64,000 nucleotides of DNA from Diphasiastrum complanatum (lineage: Eukaryota; Streptophyta; Lycopodiopsida; Lycopodiales; Lycopodiaceae). The position numbers were made by a program, and so were the translations under genes. The stretch covers positions 1 through 64,000 of the forward strand of contig MU832053.1 of the NCBI GenBank assembly GCA_029204225.1, given 5' to 3'. Of this stretch, positions 57,349 through 64,000 are shown piece by piece. Under the pieces are notes generated by a model. The model searched no databases. It was not told where the DNA came from and saw only the letters and a list, made by a program, of their open reading frames with translations. Position 1 is the stretch's first letter. Each line of letters opens with the position of its first letter.

Positions 57349-59927
57349 TCCCCCCCTTTTCTCGCTTTGAAAATGATTGTTGAGCCTTTATCTTCCAACT
57401 GATTGACTTGGCTTTTTAAGTATGTTACATGCCTTTAGGTCCTTGCAATCACACATCTACTAAACATTATTAAGCTCATAATTAGTCCTCCATCTCTCAT
57501 CAAGCCTAACAACCATGTACTTTCATATCATCTAATTTTACACACCAATGAGCTCTGCTCTTTTATGCTTTTTGTAGCTATAGCACGGCTCAATGGCTGA
57601 TCTCATCACTTCAATAGCATGTTTGTCATGGCTCAACTAACGCTAAGTCCTAATTGCTAGGCACTTGATAGTTATCCTTATAAAAGAAAAATGGACTGCT
57701 TATATACGTGCTCACTAGGTCACTACTTGCAACACATTTACCCAGGTTGGCTAGATGTCTTGTCTAGATTATGGGTCAACCCTCTCACCTACAATCTATT
57801 ATTGGTTTGTCTGAAAGTCATTTCAAGTCAATGGACTTCAACATATAGATGTGTAGTGCCAAAAGCAATAAATAAGACAATAAGAACATTAGAATTTCAT
57901 GCCATAGTTGAGCACATAAGCTAAAATCAGAAGTAGAACTTAACCATATAGGGAAAATGTGCATTACATAATGATGTTAACTTTGATAGTCAATCAGCTA
58001 TGTGAACATTTTCATAATTAAGTTATGCATGTCACTACAAAAGGTGAATTGAACTTCTAGAAAGCTCCATGTCTTCTCACTATTAAGTGGCCTCTACTTT
58101 GCCTATTGTCGAAATAACTCATATGGAGTGCCGCTTGAGCAATAAGTGCTCCTAATAAGATCTTATTGTGCTAAGCTAGCCCACTTGGCTGAAAAAACTC
58201 TTTAAGCAAGATGGCTTGAGAAAAATTCCCACATCTACTCTTTGAGCAGAGCAACATCATCACATGTGATAGTCTACATTTTTGTGGCAAATCGTATAGT
58301 TTTATATATACTTCCATGGCTAAAAATCTATCACTAGGTTGTCAATCCATCTTTGTTGGAGGAAAATGGCTGGAAAATGCAATTTAGCAAGTGAATTAAA
58401 AGATTTTTTTTCTTATAGCCTTTATTGTATAAGGAATGTCATGCTACACAACTTTTCTAGTAGAAATTGGTTAAGGCGTGTGTGATTCATGAAGAGACTA
58501 TACTTCGTAGAGTCATCCCAATATCTTAGTGTTTTGCGTGAATTTGAGTGAGGAAGGATGAGCAAAATGTATTTGTAGTTGGCATCTTTCATACCATGAT
58601 TCATAGATTGGGCAATAACGACCCTATGCTTAGCAATATAATTCAGGATTTCAAGCATCTCTTCAACATAAAGAGCAAACTTACTAATACTACAAAATTG
58701 ATTTCAACATTATAAACCATCAAAAGTTGTTGATTGCCTCACAACACTAATGTGAACATGCTCATAATCTCATTCTATTGAACCCCATACAAAATCATAA
58801 TACAATGACATCAATAAAGATTCAAAACAATAAGAACTTCAAGACTGTCCAACGAGATTTTTCACCGTATTACTATCACGTGTGAGACCTTTCTAGTAAA
58901 AATTCTGGAAATGTCATTTTGAAATACTAACCTTGAAATGACCATTAGAACTGATGAAAATTTTCAAGTGATCCAACAATTAGAGTCTAAAAGCTTTAAA
59001 AACATGTACCCATGGTTCAAGTGTCATAAGACTGCTACACATAGTATCGTGATATTACAAAGGCTGTCTATGTGAATGTTTATCATGAACTGAACCATTG
59101 TCATTTGGAATATTGGTGAGTTTACTTACATAGAGAGCTTTTTGTGAGAATAAATTCCAACTGCTTTTTTACCATCTATGCATTCCAAGTCCACCTATAA
59201 TAGGAAAGGCACACATAATCATGCAAAGAAGCAAGTTGAGCAAGCACTACTTTCAAAGAAACATTATCCAGTTAAATTGATCCTAAAGTTGCAAAATGTA
59301 GATTACTCTATACATTCAAGTGTGTGCATCATCCTTATAAATTATGTACAAATACATGGCTCTTAAAGGAATGGGTTATGTTACCCTCATTGACACCCTT
59401 TCACCAACGATACCATCGACGGCACGCACCCAAGGATCTGATAGCTTTACAAGAGTTGCAACCTTATTTCTATCTGCCAAAAAATCCTATAAACATCCAA
59501 AAAAAATGACTTACATGACATATCATGAGGTTGGGCCAATGAAGATGGGATGTAACCAAACGATAAGAATCAATCAGCATAAAAACATCTGGTCATCATC
59601 TTATGAAAAAAACAAACATAAAGAGTCCAAGAAACATTTCAGTATAAGAAATTTGTACAATATGAAGAGGTAAGTCTAAAAACACTTCTCCTAGCTAAAC
59701 TTGTTGTAGTACTAGTTTCTTTTCGAAAGCTCAAAAAATACAATAACATGAAGTCGGGAGTATTTGCAAGTCTAATGTTGAAGCCATGTAAAACATCTAA
59801 GCTACTTCATGTTGCATGGCATCGATTTTGCTATCAATCGAGAACTAAATGGATCTAAGAGCCCATACAATCCAATCATGACTTCAATGACAGATAATCA
59901 TAGGAATTGGCCATCCAGCAATCATCT
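57346..59927. other. Unassigned AT-rich stretch
   Basis: No gene recognised on either strand; frames up to 109 codons (59344-59673) have no familiar motifs. It may be old retroelement sequence. Confidence 0.4.
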
Positions 59928-60870
59928 TTAGTTTCTCGTACTATCAATCTTCATCCCTTTGGATGTAATACGATGAGCCAAGTAAAGAAGTTCACATTTC
60001 ATGAATTTACATTTGAAGTCCTTCGCATAGAATTTCTCTTGCCTTGAGATATTCAAGAAGCCTTGGAGATGCTCCAAATGTTCCTTTAGTATTTCACTAT
60101 AGATGAGAATATCATCTATAGATACTACCACAAACTTCTCCAGATACAAGAGTGTTGGTCAATCCAAATGGAAGTACAAGAAACTAGTAATGAGCATAAC
60201 GGGTTCTGAAACCAGTCTTTTGAACATCATCGACATGGATACGGATTTGATGGTATGTCGTACGGAGATCTATCCTAATGAGGTATTTTCCTCCACTCAA
60301 TCTATCCACCAAGTCATCCATTCTTGGCAATGGATAGTAGTAAATTTCTTTGACCCATTGTAGTCCACACATTCAGAAACTACTATCCTTCTTATCCTTA
60401 AGAAGAACAAGAGCCCCTCATGGTACTAGGTCTCAAATGTCTCATTTTTAAATGGTTATCAGTTTGTTCAATAATTTAATCTTCCTCTTTGGACAAACCT
60501 GTATGGTGGTGGAAAGATCAAGGAGACATTAACAAAAACAGCCATCAAATCAAGCTGATTTCCAATTGAGAGAATTTACACCTTGGTAGATCCACTACTG
60601 TGGTATTTGCAACTTTTTTTTCCCTTTTCAAACAATCCTCATAGAGGTGTCCTGGTTTTTTGCAATTGAAATTAGCTTTGTACTTAGGATCCTGTCATCG
60701 TAGTTTGCTATGCTTTAAAAAAAATTTCTCCCCCTCCTTGTTGTTGGGTTTCATGGCAAAGGAATGTGTTGCTTCATCCAACTCATCAAAAAATTGTCTA
60801 ATCCTTTTCTTGCTCTTCTTTCCCTTTAGAAGGATGATAGCTCAACTTTCCTTAAAGCCGCTATAGACTT
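59928..60870 (-). pseudogene. Decayed Ty3/gypsy: Gag knuckle and reverse transcriptase
   Basis: Minus strand: a Gag zinc-knuckle remnant NCKKPGHLYEDCLKREKK near 60620-60680 (first Cys lost). Then RT blocks EIYYYPLPRMDDLVDRLSGG and KYLIRIDLRTTYHQIRIHVD, then TGFRTRYAHY at 60184-60372. Next is FVVVSIDDILIYSEILKEHL, where the catalytic motif SIDD replaces YIDD or YLDD, followed by EKFYAKDFKCKF. About 30 residues between the RT segments are missing. No protease or integrase is visible nearby. Confidence 0.7.
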
Positions 60871-62079
60871 ATCATATGCACCACTCCGATGGCATCATGA
60901 AGTGTTTGCAAAACATTCCGTGTCCATTCATTGTACAATCATTATGCTAATTAGCTGGCAATCCCGAATAAAATGCCATTGGGCCAACTTAGGTGAAACA
61001 AAGGCACTTTACTCAATAAATCAATAAAAACCTAAAAGTACAAGTCAAACCCTTTGATTACTAATCATACAGTCCATACAACTGTTGTACATGAGTGGAT
61101 CATCAATTGACATAAAAAGTCTCTAAGAATAATGCCTAAAATTCTTCCCAAATTGCCAGTTTTGAGGATACATTCTGCCACCATGATAATCCCTCTATTT
61201 GATAGACACATAGCCATAGTCGAGTAAAATCAAAGCAAAATTCATAAATCAACCAAATTCAACAAGTCTGATTTGTCTGGCCCACCAAAGGCAAAAAACA
61301 TTTGGCTCATTTCATCTTACCTAACACCTTAACATTGCACATGCTCAAACAATGGGCATGACAAAATATAATTTTGGAACTCAAGCTTCATCACACATTT
61401 AAAGGCCCACCCTAAATCATGCATAGCTGTGTTGTAGTGACAGGCTACAGCCATAGCTACCTCCTCTCCTCCTCTACTTGCAAGCTGCTGCCTGTGGCTC
61501 GCACTGCCTATGCTACATGATCCTGCTCCTACAAAATCCCTCTCAAGTCACAACTCACTGGAAAGATTGGGAAAGGAGAGGCCGATCCAAATTACCATGA
61601 TTTGGAGTCCGCCAACAAAGATTTTTAGGGTTTTGTTTTTTGCACCCAAGTCTAAAAATTTTGCCAACTTCCATTGCTACCATGAACTTGGATCTAGGGA
61701 TTTTTTCATGTATACAATAGACCAGAAATCGTGCCCTTCACCAATGGATTTATAGCCATAGATTTCAGGTTGAACGTTTCATTCACTACATTTCCCCAAA
61801 GCAAAACACAATCACATGTAGGGTTTCAAGCAAACTTTCATAGTCACTACCATGTAGAAGGCTATCCACTTCATGATGATCGACACTCTTGGTTTGTATG
61901 GACAACTTGGGACATTGATACATTTCACTTGCCTATCCATATACATCATAGTAGTTATGATTGTGCTTTATTAAAACTTTCTTGGTTGATATGGTACATG
62001 CCCTTTGGTTCCTTTCTGCAACAATATTATCGATTCACCACATCCGTGTTCCCTTTTTCTATAGTTTCAAGTTGGGATC
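60871..62079. other. Unassigned stretch next to chromovirus copy 2
   Basis: 60900-61000 (minus) may be further Gag remnant of the neighbouring gypsy. A 142-codon plus-strand frame at 61731-62159 runs into the LTR and has no recognised motif. GGATC at 62075-62079 would be the flanking duplication of copy 2 if its other end, outside the window, matches. Confidence 0.35.
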
Positions 62080-62589
62080 TGTTAGAACTCCCGTCGTCGA
62101 TTCGGTCATTGCTAAGGCACAAACAGGTGACGAACGCTACGTTACTGCCCACAACCTAGAGGTACTGCCACCTCACCCCCATGCACTGGAGCCACAGACC
62201 ACCATCAAGCAAGCTCAGATCTCCGATAAGCCATGGTGTCCCATACCACCATACCTTACCCTTGACCCTCGCCTACCTACATCCTGAGGCCTAGATAATC
62301 GTCCTGACCTGACCACCAGTGGAAGAGCTCTTCTTCTCCAAGAGAGAATGAATGACAAGCTCATGGAGATCCACCTCTATATACATAGTCCAAGTGGGAT
62401 CATCTCCGACCATAGGAGTCACGCATGACCATCGACACGTGACTGTTGTCCACACTGACGTGAGTCCATAACAAAGAGTCACCGCGCGCCAAGAAGACAT
62501 TGACACGTGGCACCCATTAGACCTATAGCTCCAGATCAACGTTCCGTCCCATAAATGAGATCGTCACTTCAAGTTTCCTGTTGCTAACA
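62080..62589 (-). repeat. Chromovirus copy 2: 3' LTR (510 bp)
   Basis: Ends TGTTAG...CTAACA on both strands. Same family as 45613-46100. CTATATAC near 62375 may be the TATA box on the minus strand. Confidence 0.85.
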
Positions 62590-62604
62590 TTCCCTCCCCC
62601 TTTA
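62590..62604 (-). other. Chromovirus copy 2: polypurine tract
   Basis: Minus-strand AAAGGGGGAGGGAA immediately precedes the LTR start TGTTAGC, the expected plus-strand priming site. Confidence 0.8.
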
Positions 62605-63239
62605 AGAGTATCCTCCTAAAGGGAGCAAACCAGGGAAGTTCAGTCTTAAATAGTCTTCTCTCTCCCACGTGTCCTCATCATCTGACTTGCCTTTCCATTC
62701 CAACGTACAAGAAATTCAGAAATCAGATAGTTTCCCAATTGGTGACGAACGTCAACCACTTTTTCAGGTACGTTAGGAACAAAGGTAGACAGATCCTCTA
62801 ACTCAACCAGTTCACCTTCCGGAATTAGGGAATCCTTCCTACTGAGTCGTTCTTTTAAACGACTTACATGGAAAACAGGATGAACCCCAACCCCAATCGG
62901 AAGATCTAGCTGATAAGTGACCAGATTGATTTTCTTTACAACCTTATAAGGTCCGCCATATCATGGACATAGCTTATGGCATTTTCCTGTCCGAAGTACC
63001 TTTGAATCCTTAGGGATTTTAAGATACACCCAGGTTCCGACCTCAATTTCCCGAGGTGAACGCCCACGGTTAGCATAAAACTGAGCTCTCTCCTGAGCGG
63101 TTTTCATGCGTTCCTTGGCCACTAACAGCATTTCTTGCATATCTTGCAGGAAATCTACTACAACTTGCACCTTGAGACCTTTGAGTCGCTTGGGATCCTG
63201 CATCCCAAGGTCATCACTAGATCTAGAATTTCATGTCAG
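62605..63239 (-). pseudogene. Chromovirus copy 2: integrase C-terminus with chromodomain
   Basis: The minus strand encodes MQDPKRLKGLKVQVVVDFLQ, ERMKTAQERAQFYANRGRSP and VGTWVYLKIPKDSKVL, then GGPYKVVKKINLVTYQLDLP, HPVFHVSRLKERL and YLISEFLVRW. After a one-base frameshift it gives KSDDEDTWEREDYLR and FPGLLPLGGYS. The aromatic/acidic pattern of the last segments is a chromodomain, which defines chromoviruses and can target integration to modified histones. One stop (about 62960) and the frameshift disable it. The catalytic core is missing between 63241 and the RNase H part, so this copy is also deleted. Confidence 0.8.
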
Positions 63240-63273
63240 GACATTGTCAGAAATCCATAAACATAATATGGAT

Positions 63274-63345
63274 GGACAGACTAGGATTCAAACCCAGGAC
63301 CTCCCTCATATCGGATGGGATGCTCTACCACTGAGTTGTCCGCCC
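63274..63345 (-). tRNA. tRNA-like sequence in the 3' LTR of the TRIM
   Basis: 72 nt. Acceptor strands GGGCGGA and TCTGTCC pair fully with two G-U wobbles. The D arm is ACTCAGTGGTAGAGC (A box). The T arm is CTGGG-TTTGAAT-CCTAG; the B box GGTTTGAATCC has one change from consensus. The anticodon stem is irregular and no anticodon can be assigned, so it is tRNA-derived, not a working tRNA gene. It is not followed by T4 within the LTR. Confidence 0.65.
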
Positions 63346-63533
63346 TGTTTGATAGTTCTCTCTAGAGTGTGGATTGATATTCCAACACCCCCCCTCAAGC
63401 CACACTTAGTTGGGGTCCTAGCTGTCACTTGCCCCACAACTTGGGCCACCTAACCATGGCTTTGACACCATGAATTGTTAGGTCTAACTTAGCTCTAATA
63501 CCATGTTAGAAATCCATAAATCATAATATGGAT

Positions 63534-63605
63534 GGACAGACTAGGATTCGAACCCAGGACCTCCTTCATATCGGATGGGATGCTCTACCACTGAGTTATC
63601 CGCTA
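63534..63605 (-). tRNA. tRNA-like sequence in the 5' LTR of the TRIM
   Basis: 72 nt, colinear with the 3' LTR copy. The B box GGTTCGAATCC is a perfect consensus and the A-box region ACTCAGTGGTAGAGC is unchanged. The acceptor 5' strand is TAGCGGA and no longer pairs at its first two positions. The internal Pol III promoter looks intact although the tRNA fold is weakened. Confidence 0.65.
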
Positions 63606-63652
63606 TGTTTGATAGTTCTCTCTAGAGTATGGATTGACATTCCAACAGACAT

Positions 63653-64000
63653 CTAGCCAGATGCGACCGAAAAACCTATCGGTTTGACAAAGATCCCGAA
63701 GTGAAAGATACAAATCAGATTGGATCTCAGCAAAGCATAACTGATTAATCTCTCCAATCCGACTCAAGGCATCGACAACGCAGTTCGACGTACCTTTAGG
63801 ATACTTAATGTCAAACACAAACTCCTGAATGAGTTCCGACCATCTAGCCTTACGGCCACGAAGGTCCTTGGCATCACAAATGTACCTAAGGGATTGGTGA
63901 TCGGTCATCACCGTAAATCTGGCACCATAAAGATAATGCCTCCAGATTTTTAATGCGTGAATGATTGCAAAAAGCTCTTTCTCATAGGTAGAGCAGGATC
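63653..64000 (-). pseudogene. Chromovirus copy 2: RNase H
   Basis: The minus strand reads STYEKELFAIIHALKIW, then HYLYGARFTVMTDHQSLRYI, GRKARWSELIQEFVFDIKYP and SNCVVDALSRIGEI, the full C-terminal RNase H layout of gypsy pol. RT must lie beyond the window. After the RNase H end the sequence runs into the TRIM. Confidence 0.8.

Larger units (their letters stand above)
63245..63647 (-). mobile_element. 403-bp TRIM-like LTR retroelement with tRNA-like LTRs
   Basis: Minus-strand order: 5' LTR 63647-63504 (144 bp, TGTTGGAATGTC...TTTCTAACA), PBS TGGTATTAGAGCTAAGTT (63503-63486), a 116-bp interior in all, PPT GGCTTGAGGGGGGG (63401-63388) and 3' LTR 63387-63245 (143 bp, ending TTTCTGACA). The LTRs are near-identical, it has no coding capacity and a 5-bp duplication flanks it. 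This is the definition of a terminal-repeat retrotransposon in miniature. The PBS suits initiator-methionine tRNA. Each LTR carries a 72-nt tRNA-like sequence, parallel to Cassandra elements whose LTRs carry 5S rRNA. Mobilisation would need enzymes from another element. Confidence 0.9.
63240..63652. repeat. 5-bp target-site duplication GACAT around the TRIM
   Basis: GACAT at 63240-63244 and 63648-63652 flanks the element. Chromovirus copy 1 has a single GACAT at the corresponding place (42641-42645). Confidence 0.9.

Noticed and set aside
61731-62159. 142-codon plus-strand ORF
   Set aside because: Runs into the chromovirus LTR and shows no recognised domain.
63274-63605. Functional tRNA genes
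   Set aside because: Irregular anticodon arm, no assignable anticodon, and weakened acceptor pairing in one copy.
63245-63647. Two tandem tRNA-derived SINEs instead of a TRIM
   Set aside because: TG...CA ends on both repeats, a PBS and PPT exactly between them, and one shared GACAT duplication around the whole unit fit an LTR element better.

Overview
The window looks like repeat-rich nuclear DNA from a land plant. The evidence is one spliced plant-type gene tail, Ty1/copia and Ty3/gypsy (chromovirus) retrotransposons, LINEs, and a BED/DUF659/hAT transposase with short GT-AG introns. A non-flowering vascular plant (fern or lycophyte) is my guess, held weakly. There are no rRNA genes, no CRISPR arrays and nothing bacterial. 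Almost all protein-like sequence belongs to mobile elements, most of them decayed.

Layout, left to right. 1-1.2 kb: 3' tail of an old non-LTR-type element. 2.3-2.6 kb: minus-strand copia fragment, abutting a plus-strand Ty3/gypsy element (2.6-9.3 kb). That element keeps RNase H, integrase, an array of TTCNNGAA sites, a broken extra ORF and a probable 3' LTR. 9.3-17.9 kb: AT-rich and nearly featureless. 17.9-22.4 kb: the last three exons of the only cellular gene found, a saccharopine-dehydrogenase-like oxidoreductase on the minus strand; its 4.1-kb intron holds a decayed copia element. 23-28.7 kb: copia, gypsy and LINE remnants.

29.3-41.9 kb: a 12.6-kb insertion, almost a perfect palindrome. 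Each 6.1-6.2-kb arm carries a four-exon hAT-like transposase gene and a small convergent gene. The left transposase is open throughout. The right copy has lost the zinc-finger histidine and has a stop codon just before its two AT-hooks. The insertion sits in the integrase of a minus-strand chromovirus (29.16-46.1 kb) and is flanked by a 9-bp direct repeat.

46.2-57.35 kb: a cluster of LINEs ending in (TC)n instead of poly(A), each with a short hairpin before the tail; at least one starts directly after a (TC)n tract. 57.3-62.1 kb: mostly unassigned, plus a decayed gypsy RT. 62.1-64 kb: the 3' half of a second copy of the same chromovirus, interrupted by a 403-bp TRIM-like element. Each ~144-bp LTR of that element contains a 72-nt tRNA-like sequence. 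The first chromovirus copy preserves the empty insertion site.

The strongest candidates for something undescribed are the palindromic double transposon, the TRIM with tRNA-bearing LTRs, the (TC)n-associated LINE family and the phased TTCNNGAA array. Family names rest on motifs read by eye; no database search was run.
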